In this document: positions 1-7,997 of the stretch, piece by piece
Layout of the letters: each line of letters opens with the position of its first letter
Numbering within the stretch: the stretch's first letter is position 1
Source of the DNA: CAYXZP01 sp964469485
GTDB lineage: Bacteria; Desulfobacterota; Binatia; UBA1149; CAYXZP01
Direction: 5' to 3'
DNA length: 49,564 nucleotides
NCBI GenBank assembly: GCA_964469485.1
Contig: CAYXZP010000008.1
Span: 1-49,564, forward strand
Made by a program: the position numbers and the translations under genes
The notes under the pieces: model-generated
The model's input: only the letters and a program-made list of their open reading frames with translations
The model's database searches: none
What the model was told of the DNA's origin: nothing

Positions 1-963
1 ACGCTCAACGAGTCGGGCTTTGTCGAGAACACCATAAAGGCGTTCAAGGGCCGCACCATCCACGCCTACCACACCGAGGGCGCCGGCGGCGGCCATGCCC
101 CTGACATCATCAAGGTCTGCGGTGAGACCAACGTCATCCCGTCCTCCACCAACCCGACCAGGCCCTTCACGGTAAACACCATCGAAGAGCATCTCGACAT
201 GCTCATGGTGTGCCACCATCTCGACCGCTCCATTCCCGAAGACGTGGCGTTCGCCGAAAGTCGCATACGACCGGAAACGATCGCGGCCGAGGATATCTTG
301 CACGACATGGGAGCCTTCTCGGTCATCGCTTCCGACAGCCAGGCCATGGGTAGGGTCGGAGAGGTGATCATCAGGACCTGGCAGACCGCCGACAAGATGA
401 AACGGCAGTTGGGCCGTCTGCCCGAGGAATCGGGCGACAACGACAACGTGCGTGTAAAGCGTTATGTGGCCAAATACACGATCAATGCCGCCATCGTGCA
501 GGGGATAAGCCCGCACGTGGGCTCGGTCGAAGCCGGCAAGCTCGCCGATCTCGTGCTTTGGAAACCGGCCTTCTTCGGCGTCAAGCCGGACCTGGTGCTT
601 AAGTCGGGAAGCATAGCGGCGGCGGTCATGGGCGATCCCAACGCGTCCATTCCCACGCCGCAACCTGAGTACCTGCGTCCGATGTTCGCTTCTTTCGGAC
701 GCTCGCTGACCGAAAGCTCGGTCAGTTTCGTGAGCCAGGCCGCGCTCGACGGCGACATCGCCGGGCGCCTCGGCATCTCACGGCCCTTGCTTGCGGTGAA
801 CAACACGCGGGGTGGGATCGGGAAAGCCGCGATGGTCCACAATGACGCCACACCGGACATCGAGGTCGACCCCGAGACCTACGAGGTGCGTGCCAATGGT
901 GTTCTGTTGACCTGCGAGCCCGCCGACCGTTTGCCGCTGGCCCAACGCTATTTCCTTTACTGA
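1..963 (+). CDS. ureC: Urease subunit alpha, C-terminal part (5' end outside window)
   Basis: Catalytic subunit of the nickel urease, which hydrolyses urea to ammonia and carbamate in the cytoplasm. The frame is open from base 1, and the first visible residues (TLNESGF) match about residue 249 of the Klebsiella enzyme. Roughly 250 N-terminal residues are therefore missing, including the first nickel-binding His pair and the carbamylated Lys. Visible landmarks are the nickel His in HTEGAGGGHAPD (codon at 70-72), the flap Cys-His of MVCHHLD, and the nickel Asp of ASDSQAMGR. All are intact, so the enzyme is probably active. It is followed at once by ureE, ureF and ureG. Family identity is certain. 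Confidence 0.98.
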   Translation, partial: TLNESGFVENTIKAFKGRTIHAYHTEGAGGGHAPDIIKVCGETNVIPSSTNPTRPFTVNTIEEHLDMLMVCHHLDRSIPEDVAFAESRIRPETIAAEDILHDMGAFSVIASDSQAMGRVGEVIIRTWQTADKMKRQLGRLPEESGDNDNVRVKRYVAKYTINAAIVQGISPHVGSVEAGKLADLVLWKPAFFGVKPDLVLKSGSIAAAVMGDPNASIPTPQPEYLRPMFASFGRSLTESSVSFVSQAALDGDIAGRLGISRPLLAVNNTRGGIGKAAMVHNDATPDIEVDPETYEVRANGVLLTCEPADRLPLAQRYFLY

Positions 964-973
964 GGTGGTGCCG

Positions 974-1420
974 ATGCAGCGGGCCACAACCCATCACGCC
1001 AGAGGCAGTTGGCCGGTCGAGGAGGCGGGCGACTCGATTGCCCTCAGCTTCGACGACCGTCACCGGCGGCGCTGCCGGCTCACGACCTCGGCCGGCACGG
1101 TCGTCCTGCTCGACCTTGCACGCGCCGTTGCCATGGCCGACGGCGACGGTCTCGCTTGTGAGGATGGCAGCTGGATCGCGGTACGTGCGGCCGAGGAAGC
1201 CGTGGTCGAAATAACCTGCACCGGAGCGGACCAGCTGGCCAAGGTCGCTTGGCATCTCGGCAACCGTCACCTAGCGGCCGAGATACACGCGGACCGTATC
1301 TTCATCCGGCCCGACCATGTGATCGTCGCCATGGTGGAAGATCTTGGGGCTAGCACCCGTTCGCTCGAAAGGTCCTTCGATCCCGAACCCGGCGCTTACC
1401 ACGGACATGACCATCGCTGA
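974..1420 (+). CDS. ureE: Urease accessory protein UreE (nickel metallochaperone)
   Basis: Delivers nickel to the UreC-UreF-UreG activation complex. The 148-residue length fits the family. The C-terminus ends in a short His-bearing tail (YHGHDHR), the usual nickel-binding tail, though brief here. I chose the ATG at 974, which has GAGG about 7 bases upstream and lies 10 bases after the ureC stop. An in-frame GTG at 965 would add only three residues. The gene overlaps ureF by 14 bases. Sequence conservation is modest, as usual for UreE, and the call rests partly on its place between ureC and ureF. Confidence 0.9.
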   Translation: MQRATTHHARGSWPVEEAGDSIALSFDDRHRRRCRLTTSAGTVVLLDLARAVAMADGDGLACEDGSWIAVRAAEEAVVEITCTGADQLAKVAWHLGNRHLAAEIHADRIFIRPDHVIVAMVEDLGASTRSLERSFDPEPGAYHGHDHR

Positions 1421-2111
1421 CCGGTCAGTGCTCTATCGCCTGCTCAGTTGGCACTCGCCGGCTTTCCCGGTGGGAAGCTACTCGTACTCTCATGGTCTCG
1501 AGACCGCTGTATCGGCCGGACTGGTTGGCAATGCCGGCCAGCTCGAGGCGTGGCTGGCCCACATCATCGCTCAGGGCAGCGGTTGGAGTGACGCGGTTGT
1601 CTTTTGCGCCGCCTGGCGTGCGGTCGCCGATGAGGGGGTGGCCGGCCGACGACTGTTCGGGGCGGCCGAACTGGCCGCCGCCTTACCCGGCACCGCCGAG
1701 CTGGCGACCGAAACCCTGCAGCAAGGCGAGGCCTTCCTGAAAGCAGCGCAGGGCGCCTGGCCGGACCCAAAGCTCGAGGTCTGGATGGGGTCGCTAGAGC
1801 GCGCGGGCCTGAGGCCGGCCTATCCCGTTGCCGTTGCCGTTAGCTCGGCGCTGGCATCGGTGGCGCTCGACACGGCACTGGTCGGATATCTGCACTCTGT
1901 TACCAGCAGTTTGGTGTCGGCCGGCGTGCGGCTCATTCCCTTGGGGCAGACCGAGGGGCAGGTTGTCATCGCAGCGCTGGAAGCGGGCGTTATCGAGACC
2001 GCGGTGCGGGCCCGGGAGGCGTCCTTGGAAGACGTCGGCACCACCACGCCGATGGTCGATTGGTCGAGCATGGCACACGAGGACGAGTACACGAGGCTGT
2101 TCCGCTCATGA
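1407..2111 (+). CDS. ureF: Urease accessory protein UreF
   Basis: All-helical accessory protein that binds the urease apoprotein with UreD/UreH and recruits UreG for GTP-driven nickel insertion. The N-terminal block LLSWHSPAFPVGSYSYSHGLE is the family hallmark. About 234 residues is normal length. The ATG at 1407 lies inside the end of ureE and puts the hallmark near residue 13. An upstream in-frame start would add 21 residues with no family resemblance. The last bases ATGA are shared with the ureG start, indicating translational coupling. Confidence 0.95.
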   Translation: MTIADRSVLYRLLSWHSPAFPVGSYSYSHGLETAVSAGLVGNAGQLEAWLAHIIAQGSGWSDAVVFCAAWRAVADEGVAGRRLFGAAELAAALPGTAELATETLQQGEAFLKAAQGAWPDPKLEVWMGSLERAGLRPAYPVAVAVSSALASVALDTALVGYLHSVTSSLVSAGVRLIPLGQTEGQVVIAALEAGVIETAVRAREASLEDVGTTTPMVDWSSMAHEDEYTRLFRS

Positions 2112-2749
2112 CCAACGGGGCGGGGAGCGACCATGGCCCACTTCGTATCGGTGTGGGTGGGCCTGTGGGCTCGGGCAAGACCTCGCTGGTCGAATCCCTG
2201 TGCAAGCGGATGCGGGATTCCTACGACCTCGTCGTGGTGACCAACGACATCTACACCCGGGAGGATCAGCTCATACTGACGCGCGCCGGGGCTCTTCCCG
2301 CCGAGCGTATCGAGGGTGTGGAGACCGGTGGCTGTCCGCACACGGCGATACGCGAGGACGCATCGATCAATCTCGCCGCCATCGGCCGTATGCAGGACCG
2401 ATTCCCTGACGCCGAGCTTTGTTTCATCGAGTCCGGCGGTGACAACTTGGCAGCGACCTTCAGCCCTGAGTTGGCCGACCTGACTGTGTATGTGATCGAC
2501 GTCGCGGCCGGCGACAAGATCCCGCGTAAGGGCGGTCCGGGCATCACCCGTTCCGACCTGCTCGTGATCAACAAGATCGACCTCGCTCCGCACGTGGGAG
2601 CCAGCCTCGAGGTCATGGAGCGTGACACGCTTCGAATGCGCGACGGTAAGCCTTTCGTCCTTACCAATCTCAAGTCGGGCGAGGGCGTGAGTGTGATCGT
2701 CGACTTCATAGTCGAAAACGGCGGCCTCGAGCGTCAGGCGGCAACATGA
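2108..2749 (+). CDS. ureG: Urease accessory GTPase UreG
   Basis: SIMIBI-class GTPase that hands nickel to urease during maturation. The 213-residue protein has a P-loop (GPVGSGKT, about residues 18-25), the invariant nickel-binding Cys-Pro-His (residues 76-78, in VETGGCPHTAIRED), the SGGDN motif and the NKID guanine-specificity motif. It starts at the ATG overlapping the ureF stop and its own stop overlaps the ATG of the following P450 by 4 bases. No ureD/ureH is visible, so that partner must lie upstream of the window or elsewhere. Confidence 0.97.
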   Translation: MTNGAGSDHGPLRIGVGGPVGSGKTSLVESLCKRMRDSYDLVVVTNDIYTREDQLILTRAGALPAERIEGVETGGCPHTAIREDASINLAAIGRMQDRFPDAELCFIESGGDNLAATFSPELADLTVYVIDVAAGDKIPRKGGPGITRSDLLVINKIDLAPHVGASLEVMERDTLRMRDGKPFVLTNLKSGEGVSVIVDFIVENGGLERQAAT

Positions 2750-4002
2750 CCCCAAAATGTCCCTACCAGTTCGACCTCATGAACCCGTCCCGGATGAGCC
2801 GGGGAGTTCCTTTCGAGGACTTCCGGACCTTGCGCAATGAGTGCCCGGTTGCCTTGCAGGAGGCCGGCCCGCACAGCCCCGAGTTCTGGGCGGTAACCCG
2901 GCGCGAGGACGTCGACTACATTTCCAAGAACCCGGGCAAGTTCTCATCGAGTGTGAACCTGGCCCATCCCTCGCCCCCCGATGCCGATGCCGGTTCCATG
3001 GAGATCATGCGCCAGCTCATCATCAACATGGACCCGCCCGCTCACACCCAGTACCGCAAGGTCATCAAGAACGCATTTACGATGAATGCGGTCGATGCCC
3101 TCGAACCAATGATGCGCGAGTTCGCGCGCACGATCATCGACCGGATCGCAGGGCGGGGCCGCTGTGAGTTTGCCCGTGAGGTTGCCGCCGAGATGCCGCT
3201 CTTTGTCATATGCGCGCTCATGGAGATGCCGGCCGAGAAGCGACGGACCTTCTCGGATCTGGTGGACGTCATGATCGGCATGGACGACCCCGAGCTCGAT
3301 GTTACCGCGGAAAAGGGCCAGGCGGCCGCGGCCGAGATCTTCGAGATCGCCATGGAGCTGGCCACCGAGCATAAGGCCAAGCCGCGGCCGGGCACGGTGC
3401 TCGACGCTCTTTTGAACGGCACGGTCGAAGGCGAGGCGCTTAGCGAGTTCGAGTTCTGCAGCTTCTTTCTCATTCTTATTGCCGGCGGCGTCGAGACCAC
3501 CCGAACGGCGACCAACCAGGGCATGCGGCTTCTCATCGAGCACCCGGTCGAGTTAGAGAAGCTCGTCGATGATCCGTCTCTCATTCCCGGCGCGGTCGAG
3601 GAGATCCTGCGCTTTCAGCCCTCGTTCAATTATATGCAAAGGACTGCGACCGAGGATGTGCGCGTCGGCACGATGGACATCAAACGAGGTGACATGGTTC
3701 GCATGTATTACCCCTCGGCCAATCATCAGGCCGAGGTGTTCGGCCCCGACGCCGAGAGTTTCGATGTAACGCGGGCCACGCGCATGCCCGACCTGAAGAA
3801 TCAGCACCGCACCTTCGGCATGGGCCAGCATTTCTGTCTCGGCTCACATCTGGCGCGAAAGGAGGTCACGGTGATGTTCGAAGAGATAGTCCCGCGCCTT
3901 AGAAACCCCCGGCTGCTGGGTGAGCCCAAATATCTGGTTTCCAGTTTCATAGCCGGCATAAAAGAGATGAACATCAGCTTCGACGCCGAACAGCCGGCAT
4001 AG
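2746..4002 (+). CDS. Cytochrome P450 (first of three)
   Basis: Soluble bacterial class-I P450 of 418 residues, expected to hydroxylate a hydrophobic substrate with electrons from a ferredoxin. It shows the oxygen-binding I-helix motif AGGVETTRT, the ExxR pair (EEILR) and the heme-binding loop FGMGQHFCLG with ligand Cys364. There is no N-terminal membrane anchor. The start ATG is inside the ureG stop (ATGA), so it is translationally coupled to the urease accessory genes, an odd partnership. The substrate cannot be read from sequence; the overall style recalls actinobacterial sterol and fatty-acid P450s. Confidence 0.95.
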   Translation: MTPKCPYQFDLMNPSRMSRGVPFEDFRTLRNECPVALQEAGPHSPEFWAVTRREDVDYISKNPGKFSSSVNLAHPSPPDADAGSMEIMRQLIINMDPPAHTQYRKVIKNAFTMNAVDALEPMMREFARTIIDRIAGRGRCEFAREVAAEMPLFVICALMEMPAEKRRTFSDLVDVMIGMDDPELDVTAEKGQAAAAEIFEIAMELATEHKAKPRPGTVLDALLNGTVEGEALSEFEFCSFFLILIAGGVETTRTATNQGMRLLIEHPVELEKLVDDPSLIPGAVEEILRFQPSFNYMQRTATEDVRVGTMDIKRGDMVRMYYPSANHQAEVFGPDAESFDVTRATRMPDLKNQHRTFGMGQHFCLGSHLARKEVTVMFEEIVPRLRNPRLLGEPKYLVSSFIAGIKEMNISFDAEQPA

Positions 4003-4018
4003 AATTGGAGGAAACGCA

Positions 4019-4396
4019 GTGAGGAAGTTCGTGTACGTGACCGGGATGTTCGATTACTTGGTCGGGGCGGCGACCTGGGCAGGGGCCCTTTACGACCCGC
4101 AGCCCCAGCAGTTCGTGGCGCTGATGACGCTGGGGACCTTCTTGATGATGGCCGCGGCGCTCTTGGTGTGGGCCTCCAAGGACCTTGTCGCGCGTGCGCC
4201 GGTGGTCTTTTGGCAGGGGCTGGTCCGGCTCACGGCAGCCTCGTCCATTGTTTACGCGGTTCCGGCCGGGCTTTCCCAGCCTTGGGAATACTCGCTGGTG
4301 GTCTTCGACGGCGTCATCGCTCTGACCTACCTCATAGGCATGCCCCGTGTTACCGGCCGCTCGGTCTTCGAGTTGCTTGCCTGCAAGACCGCCTGA
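4019..4396 (+). CDS. Small integral membrane protein, unknown function
   Basis: A 125-residue protein with about four hydrophobic segments: residues 5-25, 33-52, about 63-85 and 90-108. It has no motif I recognise. The GTG start at 4019 is supported by a strong Shine-Dalgarno sequence (GGAGGAA at 4007-4013). It lies 16 bases after the P450 stop and is probably in the same transcript. A short hairpin follows directly after its stop codon. Confidence 0.75.
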   Translation: MRKFVYVTGMFDYLVGAATWAGALYDPQPQQFVALMTLGTFLMMAAALLVWASKDLVARAPVVFWQGLVRLTAASSIVYAVPAGLSQPWEYSLVVFDGVIALTYLIGMPRVTGRSVFELLACKTA

Positions 4397-4413
4397 AGGT
4401 CCCGCCCGGACCT
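4397..4413 (+). terminator. Weak hairpin after the urease/P450 operon
   Basis: AGGTCC and GGACCT form a 6-bp stem around the loop CGCCC immediately after the stop codon at 4394-4396. There is no proper T-tract downstream. It sits where the operon should end, because the next gene has its own promoter-like sequence, but it is a weak candidate terminator. Confidence 0.3.
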
Positions 4414-4503
4414 AACCGGCGGGTTATTACACGCCACTAATTGACGCGCTCTAAGCGGTGGAGCTAGCGCTGTCGGGTCAGTTCCGGCGGGCAGTAGGCG
4501 GGG

Positions 4504-4533
4504 TTGACGCAAGGGCCTGTTGATACATATATA
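4504..4533 (+). promoter_or_regulatory. Sigma70-like promoter of the AbrB-type gene
   Basis: TTGACG at 4504-4509 is followed after 17-18 bases by an ATATAT/TATATA -10-like element at about 4527-4533. The -10 region is a run of alternating A and T (CATATATATG at 4526-4535 is a perfect 10-bp palindrome), very unlike the G+C-rich surroundings. Antitoxins of this class often bind such palindromes over their own promoter, so autoregulation is likely but inferred. Confidence 0.5.
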
Positions 4534-4540
4534 TGAATAT

Positions 4541-4822
4541 ATGAATAAATCCTCTGCAGCCAGGAAGCCCAAGCCGGTCGTTAAGTTAGGGACCAGCCGT
4601 CAGGTGGTAATTCCCAAGCGGATTCACGATCAGCTCGGCCTCGAAGCTGGCGATTTTCTGGAGGTCGGCGTGGACCGCGGCAAGGTAGTCTTTACCCCTC
4701 AGGCCCTCATAGAACGCCGTCTGGCCGAGGGGCTGGCCGACCTGAACGAGGGCCGGGTCAGTCCTAAACTTTCCTCTAGCGCTGAACTTTCCCGCTCGCT
4801 GGCCCGCCGAAAGAAGAACTGA
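4541..4822 (+). CDS. SpoVT/AbrB-type antitoxin-like DNA-binding protein
   Basis: A 93-residue protein with the AbrB swapped-hairpin signature: VKLGTSRQVVIPKRIHDQLGL followed by GDFLEVGVDRGKVVFTP. The C-terminal half (LIERRLAEGLADLNEGR) matches antitoxins that pair with RelE/ParE-like toxins. I chose the ATG at 4541, although a TTG at 4520 is in frame, because the family begins just before the basic AbrB motif. No clear Shine-Dalgarno sequence is visible in the AT-rich leader, and the transcript may be nearly leaderless. The antitoxin looks intact, but the toxin directly downstream lacks its first part. Confidence 0.85.
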   Translation: MNKSSAARKPKPVVKLGTSRQVVIPKRIHDQLGLEAGDFLEVGVDRGKVVFTPQALIERRLAEGLADLNEGRVSPKLSSSAELSRSLARRKKN

Positions 4823-4983
4823 CATCGATATTACTGCGGGACCGCAGGCACCCTTCGCTGAGAGCGAAGAAATACGATGAGGCCCGCGGTATCTGGCAGG
4901 CTCGCATCAACCGGTCATGGCGTTTCTATTTCGTAATCGATGGGAACATCTACATCCTGTTGGATATGATTCCACATCCCTAA
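4819..4983 (+). pseudogene. N-terminally truncated RelE/ParE-family toxin remnant
   Basis: Frame 1 reads LLRDRRHPSLRAKKYDEA, then GIWQARINRSWRFYFVIDG and ILLDMIPHP before TAA at 4981. This is the C-terminal two thirds of a RelE/ParE/YafQ-like ribonuclease toxin (HPSLRAKK, then IWQARINRSWRFYF, then IPHP). A full toxin would need about 30 more N-terminal residues. Instead the frame meets stops at 4765, 4777 and 4783 and contains no ATG, GTG or TTG before the homology. The antitoxin stop (4820-4822) lies where the missing part should be, so a deletion has joined the antitoxin end to the toxin body. Confidence 0.75.
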
Positions 4984-6323
4984 GGCGAATAGTCGTCGAG
5001 CGTTTCCTTGATCCTCGGCGCGAGCAGGTAAAGTCCGAGCACGTTGGGGAAGGCGACGATAAAGATGAGCGCGTCGGACAGTTCGAGCACCGAGTCGAGC
5101 TCTAGCGTGCAGCCGAGCACGACGAACGCGCAGAAAGCGAGCTTGAAACCGAGGTCGGCCGCGCGCGAGTTTCCGACCAGATAGGTCCAGCCCTTAAGTC
5201 CGTAATAACTCCAGGCGATCATCGTCGAGTAGGCGAACAGTAGTGCGGCTAGGGCCACGGCCGGCGGCGACCAGGAAAGCGTTGACTCGAAGGCCGCCGA
5301 GGTAAGCGCCACCCCCTGTACGCCGCCCGCGGCCAGCGATGGTTCGTAGACGGTGGTAAGGATGACGAGCGCCGTCATCGTGCAGATGATGACTGTGTCG
5401 ATAAAAGGCTCGAGCAGCCCAACCAGTCCTTCCGTGGCCGGGTGGTGCGTTCTTACCGCCGAGTGGGCGATCGCGGCCGAACCGAGGCCGGCCTCGTTGG
5501 AAAAGGCCGCACGCTGAAAACCCAACACCATGACGCCGAGTGCGCCACCGCCCACGCCTTCGGGCGAAAAGGCGCCGGTCCATATGGAGGACAGGGCGGC
5601 CGGTAGGCGGTCGGCATTGAGAAGAATGACCGCGAGACAGCCCAGGCAGTAGAAGGCCGCCATGAAGGGGACCAGGCGGGTCGTGACACGGGCTATGCTC
5701 TTGATGCCTCCGATGATGACCAGCCCCACGGCCGCGGCTAGCAGGAGGCCTATGCCGAGAGAGTGCGCGGCGAGAGGTCCCTCGGGGCCGCCGGTGGCGG
5801 TCACGATCTGTTCGAAGGCCTGGTTGGATTGGAACATGTTGCCTATGCCGAGACAGCCGACCACCATCGCGGCAGCGTAGAAGGTGCCAAGCACGCGGCC
5901 GGTCCCGTGCCAGCCGCGCTCGGCGAACCCGGCGCGCAGGTAATGCATTGGACCGCCGGAGACCTCGCCGTCGGCGGCGACCTGGCGGTAGCGGACCCCG
6001 AGCACGCACTCGGCGCACTTGGTCGCCATGCCGAGCAGTCCGGCCACGATCATCCAAAAGGTCGCTCCCGGACCGCCGAGCGTAATGGCCATGGCCACGC
6101 CGCCTATGTTGCCTATCCCCACGGTTCCCGAGCAGGCCGTCGAAAGCGCGGCCCAGGCCGTTATCTGTCCGCTCTGGCCCGGCACCTTTCTGCGGCCGCT
6201 GATGATGCGCAGTGCCTCGGCCATGCCTCGAAGGTTCAACAGGCGAAGGTAGACGGTGAAGAACAGTCCGGCGGCGACGAGCCATACAACGATCAGCGGT
6301 ACGCGGGCCGTGCCGACGGGCAC
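4980..6323 (-). CDS. Sodium:alanine/glycine symporter (AGCS family)
   Basis: Inner-membrane secondary transporter for alanine or glycine coupled to Na+. It has about ten membrane segments and the family motifs GQITAWAALSTACSGTVGIGNIGG and FQRAAFSNEAGLGSA. The only canonical start is GTG at 6323, but family-like sequence continues upstream in the same frame (RIDSSVNALVAPLSAALSSL) to about 6401, with no ATG, GTG or TTG before a stop. A CTG at 6399-6401 may be the true start, or a start codon has been lost. The 3' end overlaps the toxin remnant tail-to-tail by 4 bases. Confidence 0.92.
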   Translation of the reverse strand: MPVGTARVPLIVVWLVAAGLFFTVYLRLLNLRGMAEALRIISGRRKVPGQSGQITAWAALSTACSGTVGIGNIGGVAMAITLGGPGATFWMIVAGLLGMATKCAECVLGVRYRQVAADGEVSGGPMHYLRAGFAERGWHGTGRVLGTFYAAAMVVGCLGIGNMFQSNQAFEQIVTATGGPEGPLAAHSLGIGLLLAAAVGLVIIGGIKSIARVTTRLVPFMAAFYCLGCLAVILLNADRLPAALSSIWTGAFSPEGVGGGALGVMVLGFQRAAFSNEAGLGSAAIAHSAVRTHHPATEGLVGLLEPFIDTVIICTMTALVILTTVYEPSLAAGGVQGVALTSAAFESTLSWSPPAVALAALLFAYSTMIAWSYYGLKGWTYLVGNSRAADLGFKLAFCAFVVLGCTLELDSVLELSDALIFIVAFPNVLGLYLLAPRIKETLDDYSP

Positions 6324-6425
6324 CGAATAGAAGACCAGCGAGGACAGCGCGGCTGAAAGCGGCGCAACAAGCGCGTTTACGGAAGAATCGATGCGGCTCA
6401 GTATACAGGATAAGAGTTTGGGCGG

Positions 6426-7142
6426 ATGAAGATCGGCATCCTAGTGGCAGAACGGGTAAGGGCCGTGCTTGTCGCACGTCACGGCGAGTACTCCGACATG
6501 TTCGCCGGCTTGCTGGCAGAGGCCGGGCCGGAGGCCGAGTACCCGAGCTACGACGTAGACCTCGGCCGTCTTCCCGAGCGCCTGGACGATTGCGACGGCT
6601 ACGTCATTACCGGCAGCCGCTACAGCGTCTATGACAAGCTCGGTTGGCTGGACGAGTTCAAGGCCTTCGTAAGGGGCCTTCTCGAAGAGCGCCGGCCCCT
6701 GCTAGCGGTCTGTTTCGGTCACCAGCTGGTCGCCGACCTACTCGGCGGCCGGGTTGAGCCGGCCGCGCGCGGCTGGACGCTCGGCGTGCGCAGGACCAGG
6801 ATCGAAGACGGCTTTCCCTGGACCGGCGCCGGCACCGACAGTCTGCGTCTCATCCACAGCCACCAGGACCAGGTCCTGGACTTGCCCGAGGGGGCCGAGC
6901 TGGTCGGCACGAACGATGCCTGCCCCGTATCGATGTACCGCGTCGGTTCGCACGTGATGAGTTGTCAGGGCCATCCCGAGTTCAGCCGCGACTACGCCAC
7001 CGAGCTATATGATGCCCGCCGCGAGATCTTCGGCGATGAGCTGTGGCGCCAGGCCCGCGGCTCTCTAGACGAGCCCACCGACGAGGAGCTGCTGGCCCGC
7101 TGGGCCCTCGACTTCTTCAGCGCGGGCGGTCGCCCTCGATAG
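6426..7142 (+). CDS. Class-I glutamine amidotransferase-like protein (GMP synthase-type domain)
   Basis: A 238-residue stand-alone GATase1 domain. It has the nucleophile elbow CFGHQL with Cys96 and the His-x-Glu pair in QGHPEF (His183, Glu185), completing the Cys-His-Glu triad. Such single-domain proteins release ammonia from glutamine or hydrolyse gamma-glutamyl bonds; no synthetase partner is next door. It is divergent from the alanine symporter, and its 3' end overlaps the TauD-like gene by 26 bases tail-to-tail. Substrate unknown. Confidence 0.9.
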   Translation: MKIGILVAERVRAVLVARHGEYSDMFAGLLAEAGPEAEYPSYDVDLGRLPERLDDCDGYVITGSRYSVYDKLGWLDEFKAFVRGLLEERRPLLAVCFGHQLVADLLGGRVEPAARGWTLGVRRTRIEDGFPWTGAGTDSLRLIHSHQDQVLDLPEGAELVGTNDACPVSMYRVGSHVMSCQGHPEFSRDYATELYDARREIFGDELWRQARGSLDEPTDEELLARWALDFFSAGGRPR

Positions 7143-7938
7143 TGGTGCGTTCGTGGCGCCGGCTGGCCGGCCACCACTGCCGGTCCGGGCGGTGCTGCGT
7201 GGAGCGGTTGTCCCAGAAGGCTATCGAATCGACCGCCCACCTGAATCGCGTCTGGAAGCGCGAGTCGGTCAGGTGCTCGAAGAGCGCCGCCAGCAGATCG
7301 TCACTTTCCGCCGCTTCCACCCCGACTATGCGTGTGGCGAACAGGCTGTTGACGAAAAGACAGCGGCGGCCGCTTCGTGGGTGACGCCGCATCACCGGGT
7401 GCCGGCGCGGCGGGTTCGCCTCGACTGCAGCCTCGAGCCGTTCGGTGCCACCGGGCTCGGCCAGGCTCTCGCGATAGCCGTGCGCGAAGCTGTGTTCGGC
7501 CTCGAGCCCGGCCAGGCGTTCCCGTAGATCTGCCGGCAGCTCTTGCCAGGCCAGCTCGGTGTTCATGAAGAGCGTGTCGCCGCCCTTCTCTGGGATCACC
7601 CGCCCACGCAGCACCGTGCCCAAGGGCGGACACTCGAGGTAGCTCATGTCGCTGTGCCACCTCTCGATCTTCGAGGGGCTCCCGCGGTCGCTTTCGAGCA
7701 GGGTCACCTCGGGGAGCCCCTCGATGTGGGGGAAGGCCGGGTGGCATTGCAGCGGCCCGAACATGGAGGCGAAGAGCCGCTGGTCGGCCGCCTCTATGTG
7801 TTGCTCACGGAAGAAGAGGACCTTGTGGTCGACAAGTGCCTGCTCGACCCGTTCGAACTCCTCACGGGCCAGCTCACGGGCCAGCTCGAGGCCCTTTATC
7901 TCGGCACCGAGCGCTTCTTTTGAAGCAACGATCTCCAC
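7117..7938 (-). CDS. TauD/TfdA-family Fe(II)/2-oxoglutarate dioxygenase
   Basis: Non-heme iron oxygenase related to taurine dioxygenase. The metal triad is visible as WHSD (His95, Asp97) and His249 in FWDNRSTQH. The RRHPRSGRRCLFVN segment and the terminal GDRPR, which supplies the 2-oxoglutarate Arg, are also conserved. The 273-residue length is typical. The start is GTG at 7938, the only start before an upstream stop, with AAAGAG about 9 bases before it. No sulfonate transporter is nearby, so the substrate could be another carboxylate or sulfonate. Confidence 0.9.
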   Translation of the reverse strand: MEIVASKEALGAEIKGLELARELAREEFERVEQALVDHKVLFFREQHIEAADQRLFASMFGPLQCHPAFPHIEGLPEVTLLESDRGSPSKIERWHSDMSYLECPPLGTVLRGRVIPEKGGDTLFMNTELAWQELPADLRERLAGLEAEHSFAHGYRESLAEPGGTERLEAAVEANPPRRHPVMRRHPRSGRRCLFVNSLFATRIVGVEAAESDDLLAALFEHLTDSRFQTRFRWAVDSIAFWDNRSTQHRPDRQWWPASRRHERTTIEGDRPR

Positions 7939-7997
7939 CGGGCGGTCTCTTTAGCAGCCCGGTGGCACCAAGTCAGTCGAGCGGCTATGTCGCGGGC

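Noticed and set aside
1820..2755. 311-residue minus-strand frame across ureF and ureG
   Set aside because: Composition is a shadow of the plus-strand urease accessory genes, which carry all known motifs.
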